From positions 1 through 64,000 of the forward strand of contig NZ_JAACFS010000039.1 in NCBI RefSeq assembly GCF_029051645.1: a stretch of DNA of 64,000 bases. The letters run 5' to 3'. The stretch is from Bradyrhizobium sp. CSA112. Its GTDB lineage: Bacteria; Pseudomonadota; Alphaproteobacteria; Rhizobiales; Xanthobacteraceae. The notes beneath the pieces were generated by a model. It saw only the letters and a program-made list of their open reading frames with translations, did not search any database and was not told the DNA's origin. The position numbers and the translations under genes are program-made. Position 1 is the stretch's first letter. Each line of letters begins with the position of its first letter. Shown in pieces: positions 41,050-49,482 of the stretch.

Positions 41050-43320
41050 TTGAAGTCTCGTGATTTGCTGCCGGTCGCCGCGTTGGCGACCGTATCCGTA
41101 TTGGCGTTGTGGCCACAGGCCTCGTTCGCGCAGTCAAGCTCGTCGCAATCCGGGGCACAGTCGTTGCCCGCCGTGGTCGTCGGCGCGCCGGAGGCCCGTC
41201 GCCGTGCCACATCCTCGGAGCGGCGGCAGACAAGGCGCGCAACGCAGACGGCGCAACCAACGAGGCCGCAGCCACAGCGCGGGCTCGAGGTCGTAGAGAA
41301 TCCTCGCGGCGCGGTCCAGGGTTACGTCGCAGGCCGCTCGATGGCGGGCACCAAGACCAACACGCCGATCATGGAGACGCCGCAGTCGCTGTCGGTCATC
41401 GGCAGCGAACAGATTCGGGATCAGAAGCCCGGCAAGTTCGATGAGATCCTGCGCTACACGCCGGGCGTTGTCGCCGGGACGTTCGGCGCCGACACCCGCA
41501 ACGACTGGTTTCTGATTCGCGGCTTCAAGTCGGAGGACGTCGGCCTGTTCCTCGATGGGCTGCAGCTCTTCTACACGTCGTATGCGAGCTGGAAGCTGCA
41601 GCCGTTCAACCTCGCCCGAGTCGAGGTGCTGCGCGGCCCCTCCGCCGTGCTCTATGGCGGCTCCAGCCCGAGCGGCATCGTCAACGCTGTCAGCAAGACG
41701 CCCCCGGTGGGGCCGATCCGCTATCTCGAGACCGGCGTCAATAATTTCGGCAACGCCTATCTATCTTTCGATTTCGGCGGGCCGGTTGCGACGCAACCGG
41801 AGAACGGTAAGCTGTTCTATCGTGTGGTCGGCCAGGTCCAGAACGGCGGCACGCAAGTCGATTTCACGCCCGACAATAACTACTTCATCGCGCCGTCCGT
41901 CACCTACAAGCCGGATGGAGACACGACGTTCACCGTGCTGGCTTCGGCGTCGAAGCAGGATACGCGCGGCATTAACTTCCTGCCGTATGTTGGAACGGTG
42001 GTCGATGCACCCTTTGGGCGTATTCCGACAAAGCGGTTCGTCGGCGATCCCAGCGTCGATACGTTCAAGCGCGAACAGGAGATGATCGGCTATCAACTCG
42101 AGCGCAACCTCTCCGACAGCGTCACATTCCGGCAGAATGCCCGCTACGCGCACGTTGACATCACGTATCGCGGTTTGGTCGGCAATAGCTATACCAACAT
42201 AGCCACCGGTGACCTCGGTCGCTATAATTGGTACGCGAAGAACACCGCCAAGCAGGGCAATCTGGACAACCAGTTGGAGTATCGCTTCGATACCGGCCCC
42301 GTGCAGCACACGATGCTATTCGGCCTCGATCTAAAAGCCTATCGGATCGACGACTATCAGCTCTTCGGCGGCGGCGTGCCTCCGATCAACATCTTCAATC
42401 CCGTATATGGCGTCGGCGACATTCCGTTCACGGGCAACCCCTTCCGCAATTTCCTCATCACTCAGAATCAACTCGGCACCTACGTTCAGGATCAGATGAA
42501 GTTCGGCGGCTTCACGCTGGTATTGAGCGGCCGCAATGACTGGGTATCGACAAGCCAGGCTGATCGTCCGAGCGGCGCCACGCTGTACAACCGCGAGGAC
42601 AGCAAGTTCAGCGGCCGTGCCGGCCTGATCTACAATTTCGCCAACGGCCTTGCGCCCTATGTCGCCTACGCGACCAGCTACAATCCGATCATCGGCCTCA
42701 ACGCTTCGAACCAGCTGTTCTTGCCGGAAACAGGCGAGCAGGCCGAGATCGGATTGAAGTTTCAGCCTAACGGCTTCAACGGCCACTTTGGAATTGCCCT
42801 GTTCGATCTGAAGCGGAAAAACATGCCGACGACAGTCCCGAACACCACGCCGGTTCTGCAGAACCAGACCGGTGAGATCACCTCGCGCGGTCTCGAGCTG
42901 GAAGCCGTGGCTCAACCCGCACCCGGCCTGAAGCTGGTTGGCGCCTTCACCACCTACGACCTCTTCACCAGCAAGGACGCAAATCCGGCCCTGATCGGCC
43001 TGACACCCACCAACACGCCACAACAGACAGGATCCCTCTGGGCTGACTACACGTTCCAGGAGGGGCCGCTGCGGGGCTTTGGTTTTGGGGGCGGCGTGCG
43101 CTATGTCGGAAAGTCCTTTGCCGACACCGCGAACACGCTAATCGTTCCTTCTGTAGTGCTCGGTGACACGACGATCCATTACGAATGGCAAAACTGGCGC
43201 GCGGCATTGAACGTTATCAATATCGCCGACAAGACTTACGTCGCCAGTTGCGCATCTGATACGTCCTGCTTCTACGGGGATCGGCGCCGCGTGACGGCGA
43301 GCCTCGCCTACAAGTGGTAG
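41050..43320 (+). CDS. fegA: TonB-dependent ferrichrome-type siderophore receptor
   Basis: 756 residues from TTG 41050. Signal peptide about 1-27 (ASFAQ), an Arg-rich linker (about 50-75), plug domain about 95-225 with TPQSLSVIGSEQIRDQK and VEVLRGPSAVLYGGSSPSG, then a 22-strand-type barrel ending AYKW. The TPQSxSVI and GGIVN-like motifs are those of FhuA/FegA class siderophore receptors. Followed after 22 bases by a PepSY membrane protein gene, the layout of fegAB of Bradyrhizobium japonicum. Expression probably iron-dependent. Confidence 0.87.
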   Translation: MKSRDLLPVAALATVSVLALWPQASFAQSSSSQSGAQSLPAVVVGAPEARRRATSSERRQTRRATQTAQPTRPQPQRGLEVVENPRGAVQGYVAGRSMAGTKTNTPIMETPQSLSVIGSEQIRDQKPGKFDEILRYTPGVVAGTFGADTRNDWFLIRGFKSEDVGLFLDGLQLFYTSYASWKLQPFNLARVEVLRGPSAVLYGGSSPSGIVNAVSKTPPVGPIRYLETGVNNFGNAYLSFDFGGPVATQPENGKLFYRVVGQVQNGGTQVDFTPDNNYFIAPSVTYKPDGDTTFTVLASASKQDTRGINFLPYVGTVVDAPFGRIPTKRFVGDPSVDTFKREQEMIGYQLERNLSDSVTFRQNARYAHVDITYRGLVGNSYTNIATGDLGRYNWYAKNTAKQGNLDNQLEYRFDTGPVQHTMLFGLDLKAYRIDDYQLFGGGVPPINIFNPVYGVGDIPFTGNPFRNFLITQNQLGTYVQDQMKFGGFTLVLSGRNDWVSTSQADRPSGATLYNREDSKFSGRAGLIYNFANGLAPYVAYATSYNPIIGLNASNQLFLPETGEQAEIGLKFQPNGFNGHFGIALFDLKRKNMPTTVPNTTPVLQNQTGEITSRGLELEAVAQPAPGLKLVGAFTTYDLFTSKDANPALIGLTPTNTPQQTGSLWADYTFQEGPLRGFGFGGGVRYVGKSFADTANTLIVPSVVLGDTTIHYEWQNWRAALNVINIADKTYVASCASDTSCFYGDRRRVTASLAYKW

Positions 43321-43342
43321 GAGCGATCGAAGGGAGGTTACC

Positions 43343-44476
43343 CTGAAAGCCAAAACCGTTCGCATCTGGTCGGTGGTTCACACCTGGAGCAGCCTGATAT
43401 CGACGCTGTTCCTGCTGCTGCTGTGCATCACCGGCCTGCCGCTGATCTTCCATCATGAGATCGACGAACTGCTCGGTTACGATCCGAAGCCTGAGATTGT
43501 CCAGCCGGGCGCGGTGAAGCGGAGCATCGACGAGATCGCCCGCACGGCGCTGGCGAACGATCCCGGTCGCGTCCTCCAGTACATCCTGTGGGACAAGGAC
43601 GAACCGAACAACGTGATCGCCTTCACCAACAACAAGGTCGATGGCGATCCGGATGCGGCGACGCTCAGGGCGTACGATGCCCACACCGCCAAGCCGCTCG
43701 GCTCGGTCGGCGGCGGCCCGATGCTGATATTCCTCAAGCTCCACGTCGATATGTTTGCCGGCCAGCCCGGCAAGCTGTTCCTCGGCGCGATGGGCTTTTT
43801 ATTTCTGGTCGCGATCATCTCCGGCGTGGTGCTGTACTGGCCGTTCACGCGCCGCCTGAGCTTTGGCACGCTGAGGGACAAATCCCGCCGTATCGCCTGG
43901 TTCGACTGGCACAATCTGTTGGGCGCGGTGACCATCGCATGGGCGCTGGTGGTGGGTGCCACCGGTGTCATCAACACGCTCGCCGAGGTGATGCTGAGCC
44001 AATGGAAGGCCACCGAACTGGCTGACATGGTCAAACCCTATGCCGGCAAGCCGCCGCCGGTGCATCTGGCTTCCCTCGACAGGACGCTGGAAAATGCACG
44101 CAAAACCGCGCCGGACATGAATGTCTCGTTCGTCGCCTTCCCAGGCACGCCGTTCACGAGCTCGCATCATTTCGCGGTATTCATGCGCGGCGACACGCCG
44201 CTGACATCGCGGCTGCTCAAGCCGGTGCTGCTGGATGGCGAAACCGGGGAAGTATCCGATGCGCGCGATCTTCCCGTCTATCTCAAGGCGCTGCTGGTCT
44301 CGCAGCCGCTGCACTTCGGCGACTATGGCGGCATGCCGCTGAAGATCATCTGGGCGCTGCTCGATATCATGACGATCGTCGTGATCTGCAGCGGGCTCTA
44401 TCTATGGATCGTCAAGCGCCGCAAGCACCGCAGCCACGCCATCGCGGGGCAGCCCTTGTTGCAGCCGTCCGAATGA
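43343..44476 (+). CDS. fegB: PepSY-TM protein, FegB-like
   Basis: 377 residues if translation starts at CTG 43343: AGGGAGG lies five bases before it and the extra residues KAKTVRIWSV complete the usual N-terminus before VHTWSSLISTLFLLLLCITG. The GTG at 43373 has no ribosome site. Four or so transmembrane helices (first at about 17-36, others near 140-165, 190-215, 335-360) and a periplasmic PepSY-like domain. FegB-type proteins are needed with FegA for ferrichrome use, perhaps as reductases. Confidence 0.82.
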   Translation: MKAKTVRIWSVVHTWSSLISTLFLLLLCITGLPLIFHHEIDELLGYDPKPEIVQPGAVKRSIDEIARTALANDPGRVLQYILWDKDEPNNVIAFTNNKVDGDPDAATLRAYDAHTAKPLGSVGGGPMLIFLKLHVDMFAGQPGKLFLGAMGFLFLVAIISGVVLYWPFTRRLSFGTLRDKSRRIAWFDWHNLLGAVTIAWALVVGATGVINTLAEVMLSQWKATELADMVKPYAGKPPPVHLASLDRTLENARKTAPDMNVSFVAFPGTPFTSSHHFAVFMRGDTPLTSRLLKPVLLDGETGEVSDARDLPVYLKALLVSQPLHFGDYGGMPLKIIWALLDIMTIVVICSGLYLWIVKRRKHRSHAIAGQPLLQPSE

Positions 44477-44673
44477 CCGCGGCGCGCAAATCAAGATCCA
44501 GCGGCAATTGGTGGACCGTGTATGGCGGCCCGCTCCTGCTCAGCGTACTCTCGATTGCGGGGCTATTGACGGCGCTGCTCTCCGAAGGCGCCGGCCGCTA
44601 TTTTTCCTGGATCGCCGTTGGCGCGCCCGTCGCCATTACCGCGTGGTTTTTCGCGCGGCGTAAGCGCGCCTGA
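44473..44673 (+). CDS. Small membrane protein of the fegAB operon
   Basis: 66 residues; ATG overlaps the TGA of the PepSY gene (ATGA). Two hydrophobic helices (about 16-35 and 42-58) between basic ends (MTAARKSRSS, FARRKRA). Likely assists iron uptake with its two upstream neighbours; no family known to me. Confidence 0.72.
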   Translation: MTAARKSRSSGNWWTVYGGPLLLSVLSIAGLLTALLSEGAGRYFSWIAVGAPVAITAWFFARRKRA

Positions 44674-44711
44674 AATCCGCGCGCCGCGTCAGCTTTGCGC
44701 TTCCTTGATCG

Positions 44712-44737
44712 GGAACATCTCCGGGCGTGCAACCGTT
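44712..44737 (+). promoter_or_regulatory. EcfG-type general-stress promoter
   Basis: GGAAC (44712-44716), 17 bases, CGTT (44734-44737), an exact consensus match, 27 bases before the avidin-like start codon. Confidence 0.72.
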
Positions 44738-44764
44738 AGCCGCCAATCTCTGAGGGAGTTCCCA

Positions 44765-45139
44765 ATGAACTGGAAGGGCAAATGGCGCAATCAATACGGT
44801 TCAACCGTCGATATCACCGACGATGCCAACCACCGGATTGCCGGCACGTTCAAGACGGCGCTCAGGGACAGCGGCTTCTACGGGCAGGAAATCCCTATCG
44901 TCGGCATTCACCAGGGCGATTGCATCAGCTTCGTCGCGGGCGGCAAGACGCCTGCGGGTGATGCTGCGGTCTCCTATACCGGGCTCGTGCGTGACGGAAA
45001 AATGGAGACGATGTGGTTCGTGGTCGCGGATGCCGCGATCAAGGCGGCGGAGGAAGGCGCGCCCGGCAGAATCGAAAAGCTGAGCTGGTGGCGCTCGATC
45101 TTCACCAATGCCGATACGTTTGAGCGCGTGGTACGATGA
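44765..45139 (+). CDS. Avidin/streptavidin-family protein
   Basis: 124 residues, GAGGGAG upstream. Strand pattern and key positions follow streptavidin: GKWRNQYGSTVDI aligns with the biotin-loop GTWYNQLGSTF (Asn and Ser kept), GTFKTAL with GTYESAV (Tyr to Phe), METMWFVV with the Trp-containing strand, and SWWRSIFTNADTFERV with the Trp120/Asp128 end. No signal peptide, so it is cytosolic, unlike most avidins. Biotin binding is plausible but altered at some sites. Behind an exact EcfG promoter. Confidence 0.7.
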   Translation: MNWKGKWRNQYGSTVDITDDANHRIAGTFKTALRDSGFYGQEIPIVGIHQGDCISFVAGGKTPAGDAAVSYTGLVRDGKMETMWFVVADAAIKAAEEGAPGRIEKLSWWRSIFTNADTFERVVR

Positions 45140-45202
45140 CTTGTTTTCGTATCGTCGACCTGCGCCACTTCTTTCGCAGGTATTCCGGGCCTGGATAATG
45201 CG

Positions 45203-45907
45203 CTAAGCCGGCCGCATCAGTTTCAGCGTGGCAGCCAGGCGCAGGCTGCGCTTGCCCGCCAGCGCAATGGCTTCGAGTTCAGCACCCGCTTCGTTGCAGG
45301 TGCCGGTAAAGCCGATGCCGACCTCATGGCCGCCGAACACCGGATTTTCGCCTTTCGCCGGCGTGTGTTCCTGGTTGAGGATCTCGCCCTTCCAGCGGCC
45401 GTCGGCCGACGAGTAGGAGCCGAGATAATAGAAAAAAGCGTCGCCGCCGAGGATACGGCCGTCCAATAGCAGCATGACGCCCGACAGGCCCGCGTCGATA
45501 CCGTCAAGCGCACGAAGCTGAAGGGAATAGAGCCCGTTGACGATGCCGCCCTGCCCGACAGTGCCGACCGGAGGCAATCCTTCGTCGTCGAGCCGTGTCA
45601 GCTCAGCCCAGAACAGAGCGCCGGGCCGTGGCGCGGCGCTGCCCTCAAAACGAATCTTGTTGCCTCTCAGCTTGCCTCGCACACTGATGGCGGCGACGTC
45701 GGTATCCATCAGCGGCTTGTAGTGGGGATCGTCATTGTGGCGCTGGGTAATGACCTCGCCGATGATTTCCCCGCCGCTCTCCTCGTAGGTGCCGAGATGG
45801 GCAAAGGCCGAATTGCCGCCCAGCAGCTTGCCATTGTGCATGCACATGATGCTGCGGCCGAACGCGTCGTTCACGCCGTACTCGACCTTGTAGAGCCCAT
45901 TCAGCAA
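45203..45907 (-). CDS. GrlR-family protein, two-domain paralogue 1
   Basis: 234 residues from TTG 45907, AGGA upstream. Two related halves: LNGLYKVEYGVNDAFGRSIM with GKLLGGNSAFAHLGTYEESG, and VNGLYSLQLRALDGIDAGLS with GRILGGDAFFYYLGSYSSAD. Each half matches the GrlR fold, named after the negative regulator of type III secretion genes in LEE. Alphaproteobacterial members have no proven role. Paralogues at 47407 and 56219. Confidence 0.75.
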   Translation of the reverse strand: MLNGLYKVEYGVNDAFGRSIMCMHNGKLLGGNSAFAHLGTYEESGGEIIGEVITQRHNDDPHYKPLMDTDVAAISVRGKLRGNKIRFEGSAAPRPGALFWAELTRLDDEGLPPVGTVGQGGIVNGLYSLQLRALDGIDAGLSGVMLLLDGRILGGDAFFYYLGSYSSADGRWKGEILNQEHTPAKGENPVFGGHEVGIGFTGTCNEAGAELEAIALAGKRSLRLAATLKLMRPA

Positions 45908-45981
45908 CGAAGGTGTCCTGCCTTTGTCAAAATCATCTCGCGGGGGCTTAGCACCGCCGGAAGCCCGGAACCAGCCGCGTT

Positions 45982-46131
45982 TTAATGCCGCTTGAAGTAC
46001 TGCACCGCGCGCTCGTGCTTTTCCGCCGCGGCACGCGATTTGAAGGTTCCAAGGTTACGGCGCTTGCCCGTTTTCGGATTGATTTTGCGGGAATAGAGCC
46101 GGTATTCGCCCGATTGCAGTTTTCGGATCAT
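45982..46131 (-). CDS. Small basic conserved protein
   Basis: 49 residues: MIRKLQSGEYRLYSRKINPK, then TGKRRNLGTFKSRAAAEKHE and a basic end. The pattern resembles the small three-strand AP2-like/integrase-arm DNA-binding fold. Divergent from the DMT gene at 46252. Function unknown; nucleic-acid binding is plausible. Confidence 0.65.
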   Translation of the reverse strand: MIRKLQSGEYRLYSRKINPKTGKRRNLGTFKSRAAAEKHERAVQYFKRH

Positions 46132-46251
46132 GGAAAGCACCACTTTTTGCGAGCCCCGTCCGCAATAATTGCGCCGCGGGCCCTCTTGTTCCGGTCCGGC
46201 TATTCGCGTTGTCTCTGGCCCTGGGATGCCGGATCGCTCTACCGGCACGGA

Positions 46252-46710
46252 ATGAATGGGGGCCCCGTGCAACATTTCCTCCTCTACCTCCTCGCACTCG
46301 GCGCCGGCGTCAGCGTCGCGACCCAGCAGGTGCTCAACGGTAGCCTGCGCACAGCGCTGGGTTCGCCGGCGTGGGCGGGACTGGTCAGCTATGCCGTCGG
46401 CCTCATCACCATGATCGTCGCGGTGATCGCGCTCGGCGAACGCGTGCCCTCCTGGAAAACAATGACCGATGTGCCCTGGTATGCGTGGTCCGGCGGCATG
46501 TTCGGCGGCGCCTTCATCCTGCTGGCAATCCTGTTGCTGCCCTCGCTCGGAGCGGCGACACTATTTGCACTGGTCATTGCCGGCCAAGTGCTCGCGGCGG
46601 TTACGCTCGATCATTTCGGCGCATTCGGGTTGACGCCGCATCCCCTCAGCACCGCGCGGTTGGCAGGCGCCGCTCTCCTGATTGCCGGCGTCGTTTTGAT
46701 CAGAGAGTGA
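46252..46710 (+). CDS. DMT-family small transporter (DUF606/YdcZ)
   Basis: 152 residues with five hydrophobic helices: LLYLLALGAGVSVATQQVLN starts the first and the last ends AGALLIAGVVLIRE-like. The single-unit size and ALGSPAWAGLVSYAVG motif fit the DUF606 (YdcZ) family, which works as dimers in the inner membrane. Substrate unknown. Confidence 0.82.
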   Translation: MNGGPVQHFLLYLLALGAGVSVATQQVLNGSLRTALGSPAWAGLVSYAVGLITMIVAVIALGERVPSWKTMTDVPWYAWSGGMFGGAFILLAILLLPSLGAATLFALVIAGQVLAAVTLDHFGAFGLTPHPLSTARLAGAALLIAGVVLIRE

Positions 46711-46713
46711 GAT

Positions 46714-47400
46714 TCAAGGTTCCAGCCCGCTCTCGCGCAACGCCGGCGCGACCTCGGGCGATGCGAGAAAGCGCAGCAACCGCTCTGCTTCGGCCGACCG
46801 GCTCGGCGCCGCCATTCGCCCTGCGGAAAACACCGCAGGCGTTTGCAATTCGTGCGGTATGGGCCCAACCACCTCGATCCCATCGACCTGCTTCAACTCG
46901 CTGATCTGCTGGACGGCGAGATCGGCCTCGCCGGTGATGAGCCGCTCGGCGGTGAAGCCTTGCTGGATGATCTGCGCCTTCGCATTGATGTCGGAGGCGA
47001 TGCCGAGCCGCTCGATCAGCTTTGCAAACAGAATGCCGCTGGCGCCAAGCCGCGAATAGGCTACCGAACGCGCGCCGAGCAGCGCCGCGCGCAGCGCAGC
47101 CTCGGTCGCGATATCGGGATGGGCCACCCCGGCTTTCACGGCGATGCCGACGAATGAGCGGGCCAGATCCACGCAACTTTCGGCGACCACCCGGCCCTCG
47201 CGCGCGACCTCGTCCAGCCCCTCGCGGGTCAGGATGACGATATCGGCCGCTTCACCTGAGCGCAGCCGGTCCAACAGCGCCAATGTAGGCGCGAAATCGG
47301 CGTCGATGCGTGCGCCGCCGGTCGCCTCATACTGGCCGGCCAGGCCGTGGACAGCGCCCTTCAACGCCAGCGTCGAGAGCACGCGGATGGCATTACTCAT
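46714..47400 (-). CDS. ModA-like substrate-binding protein without signal peptide
   Basis: 228 residues. IRVLSTLALKGAVHGLAGQY, LLDRLRSGEAADIVILTREG and LGASGILFAKLIERLG follow the molybdate-binding (ModA, SBP_bac_11) fold. No signal peptide is seen, so it may be cytosolic or regulatory rather than part of an ABC importer; no permease genes are near. Six bases after the GrlR-family gene upstream, so likely an operon with it. Confidence 0.8.
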   Translation of the reverse strand: MSNAIRVLSTLALKGAVHGLAGQYEATGGARIDADFAPTLALLDRLRSGEAADIVILTREGLDEVAREGRVVAESCVDLARSFVGIAVKAGVAHPDIATEAALRAALLGARSVAYSRLGASGILFAKLIERLGIASDINAKAQIIQQGFTAERLITGEADLAVQQISELKQVDGIEVVGPIPHELQTPAVFSAGRMAAPSRSAEAERLLRFLASPEVAPALRESGLEP

Positions 47401-47406
47401 CGGCCG

Positions 47407-48114
47407 CTATACCCGCCGCATCAATTTCAGCACCGCGGTCATGCGAAGGCTGCGCTTGCCGGCGAGCGCGGTCGCCTCCAGCAGCGCGCCTTCGCCGTCG
47501 CAGGTGCCGGAAAAACCGATGCCGACTTCATGGCCGCCGAAGATGGGATTCTCGCCCATGGCAGGCGTGTGCTCCTGATTGAGGATCTGACCTTTCCAGC
47601 GGCCGTTCTCCGAAGAGTACGTGCCGACGTAGTAGAAGGATGCGTCACCGCCGAGGATGCGCCCTTCATTGAGCAGCATCACGCCGGTCAGCCCTCCTTC
47701 GACGCCGTCGAGCAGGCGAACATGAATGGAATAGAGCCCGTTGACGACTCCGCCCTCGCCGACGCCGCCGGCGATCGGTATGGTGACGTCCTGTTCGATC
47801 GGCGTCATCACCGAGTGAAACGCCACGCCGGGCAGTTCCTTCAAGCCACCTTCAAAACGGTACAGTTCGCCATCCGCCCTGCCCTTCGCCAGCAAGGTGG
47901 CATCGTCGGTGCCGGCCATCGCGCGGTAATTCGGGTCCGGATTATGGCGGACGGTCTGGATCACGATGTCGACGCCGTCGTCCCGTTTTTCGTAAGTGCC
48001 GATATGGGCAAAGGCCGAATTGCCGCCCAGCATCTTGCCGTCGCGTGCATACATCACGCTGCGGCCGACCGCGGCGCCAAGCTGAAACCTGACCTTGTAA
48101 AATCCCTCAAACAA
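47407..48114 (-). CDS. GrlR-family protein, two-domain paralogue 2
   Basis: 235 residues from TTG 48114, where the first domain (MFEGFYKVRFQLGAAVGRSV) begins exactly as in the paralogue at 45203; an ATG at 48159 would add 15 residues unlike the family. Second half VNGLYSIHVRLLDGVEGGLT with GRILGGDASFYYVGTYSSEN. Upstream of and probably cotranscribed with the ModA-like gene. Confidence 0.75.
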   Translation of the reverse strand: MFEGFYKVRFQLGAAVGRSVMYARDGKMLGGNSAFAHIGTYEKRDDGVDIVIQTVRHNPDPNYRAMAGTDDATLLAKGRADGELYRFEGGLKELPGVAFHSVMTPIEQDVTIPIAGGVGEGGVVNGLYSIHVRLLDGVEGGLTGVMLLNEGRILGGDASFYYVGTYSSENGRWKGQILNQEHTPAMGENPIFGGHEVGIGFSGTCDGEGALLEATALAGKRSLRMTAVLKLMRRV

Positions 48115-48230
48115 TGCCGTATCCCCGGCAAGCCCACGCCGTTGTCTAGCGCGCTTCATAACGCAGGGGAACGGCCTTGAACCGGCGTATTTGAATCAAC
48201 TCCTCAAGACGCCGTGTCATCAAAACGCAA

Positions 48231-48263
48231 TGATCCGCCAAGGCGGTTCGCCTTGGCGGATCA
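48231..48263 (-). terminator. Strong hairpin after glnII
   Basis: TGATCCGCCAAGGCG (48231-48245) and CGCCTTGGCGGATCA (48249-48263) form a perfect 15-base stem with a three-base loop; the minus strand continues TTGCGTTTT. Probable terminator of glnII. Confidence 0.75.
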
Positions 48264-48302
48264 GCTTTGCAACCCGGGCTCCCCGGGCGAAATCGTAGGC
48301 CC

Positions 48303-49340
48303 TTACGCCGCGGCCGCCTTGGCGCCGGTCGGGACTTCCGCGATGGTCTTCAGGATCTGGGAAGCGATCTGGTATGGGTCGCCCTGCGAGTTCGGGCGGC
48401 GGTCTTCCAGATAGCCCTTGTATCCGTTGTTGGCGAAGGAGTGCGGAACGCGGATCGAGGCGCCGCGATCGGCAATGCCGTAGCTGAAGGTGTCGATCGA
48501 CGCCGTCTCGTGCTTGCCGGTCAGGCGCATGTGGTTGTCCGGACCGTAGACCGCGATGTGGTCGGCGCGGTTCTTCTTGAAGGCTTCCATCAGCTTCTCG
48601 AAGTACTCCTTGCCACCGACTTCGCGCATGAACTTGGTCGAGAAGTTGGCGTGCATGCCGGAGCCGTTCCAGTCAGTATCGCCGAGCGGCTTGCAGTGGA
48701 ATTCGATGTCGATGCCGTAGGTCTCGGTGAGACGCAGCAACAGGTAGCGGGCGATCCACATTTCGTCAGCGGCCTTCTTGGAGCCCTTGCCGAAAATCTG
48801 GAATTCCCACTGGCCCTTCGCCACTTCGGCATTGATGCCTTCGTGGTTGATGCCGGCGGCGAGGCAGAGGTTCAGATGCTCTTCCACGATCTTGCGGGCG
48901 ACGTCGCCGACGTTCTTGTAGCCGACGCCGGTGTAGTACGGGCCCTGCGGCGCCGGATAGCCACTCGACGGGAAGCCGAGCGGGCGGCCGTCCTTGTAGA
49001 AGAAATATTCCTGCTCGAAGCCGAACCAGGCGCCTTCGTCATCAAGAATGGTTGCGCGCTTGTTCGAGGGGTGCGGGGTCTTGCCATCGGGCATCATGAC
49101 TTCGCACATCACCAGCGCGCCATTGACCCGCGCAGCGTCCGGATAGACAGCAACCGGCTTCAGCACGCAATCGGAACTGTGGCCTTCGGCCTGCATGGTC
49201 GACGAGCCGTCGAAGCCCCACAGCGGAAGCTGTTCCAGCGTCGGAAACGAGTCGAATTCCTTGATCTGCGTTTTGCCGCGCAGATTCGGTGTCGGCGTAT
49301 ACCCGTCGAGCCAGATATACTCGAGCTTGTACTTGGTCAT
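48303..49340 (-). CDS. glnII: Type II (eukaryotic-type) glutamine synthetase
   Basis: 345 residues from ATG 49340, AGAGAGG upstream. MTKYKLEYIWLDGYTPTPNL, LPLWGFDGSSTMQAEG, FGFEQEYFF (metal Glu residues), GINAEVAKGQWEFQI and HETASIDTFSYGIADRGASI are standard GSII signatures. Joins ammonia to glutamate with ATP; the second GS of rhizobia, induced under nitrogen limitation. A sigma-54 promoter and the divergent gstI-like gene lie upstream, the same layout as in Rhizobium leguminosarum. Confidence 0.95.
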   Translation of the reverse strand: MTKYKLEYIWLDGYTPTPNLRGKTQIKEFDSFPTLEQLPLWGFDGSSTMQAEGHSSDCVLKPVAVYPDAARVNGALVMCEVMMPDGKTPHPSNKRATILDDEGAWFGFEQEYFFYKDGRPLGFPSSGYPAPQGPYYTGVGYKNVGDVARKIVEEHLNLCLAAGINHEGINAEVAKGQWEFQIFGKGSKKAADEMWIARYLLLRLTETYGIDIEFHCKPLGDTDWNGSGMHANFSTKFMREVGGKEYFEKLMEAFKKNRADHIAVYGPDNHMRLTGKHETASIDTFSYGIADRGASIRVPHSFANNGYKGYLEDRRPNSQGDPYQIASQILKTIAEVPTGAKAAAA

Positions 49341-49370
49341 TGAGCCTCTCTTGAGTTGATGCTGCTTAAT

Positions 49371-49428
49371 GCGGAAGACCGAAGCCTCGAATTCTGGATT
49401 TTGACGCCCAGCCCCTGGAGGTCTCCGC
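49371..49428 (-). promoter_or_regulatory. Inverted repeat in the glnII leader
   Basis: GCGGAAGACC (49371-49380) can pair with GGTCTCCGC (49420-49428) in the transcribed leader of glnII, 31 bases before the start codon. GstI is known to act on glnII translation, so this leader structure is a candidate target; that link is inference. Confidence 0.4.
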
Positions 49429-49466
49429 ATACGTGTACCCGGCCACGTCAGGCCACCTCTTACTAA

Positions 49467-49482
49467 GCATTTAACGTGCCAG
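49467..49482 (-). promoter_or_regulatory. Sigma-54 promoter of glnII
   Basis: Minus strand CTGGCACGTTAAATGCTT holds GG-N10-GC with TGGCACG as the -24 element, a near-perfect RpoN match. The start site would be near 49455, leaving a leader of about 115 bases. Fits known NtrC/RpoN control of glnII. Confidence 0.8.
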
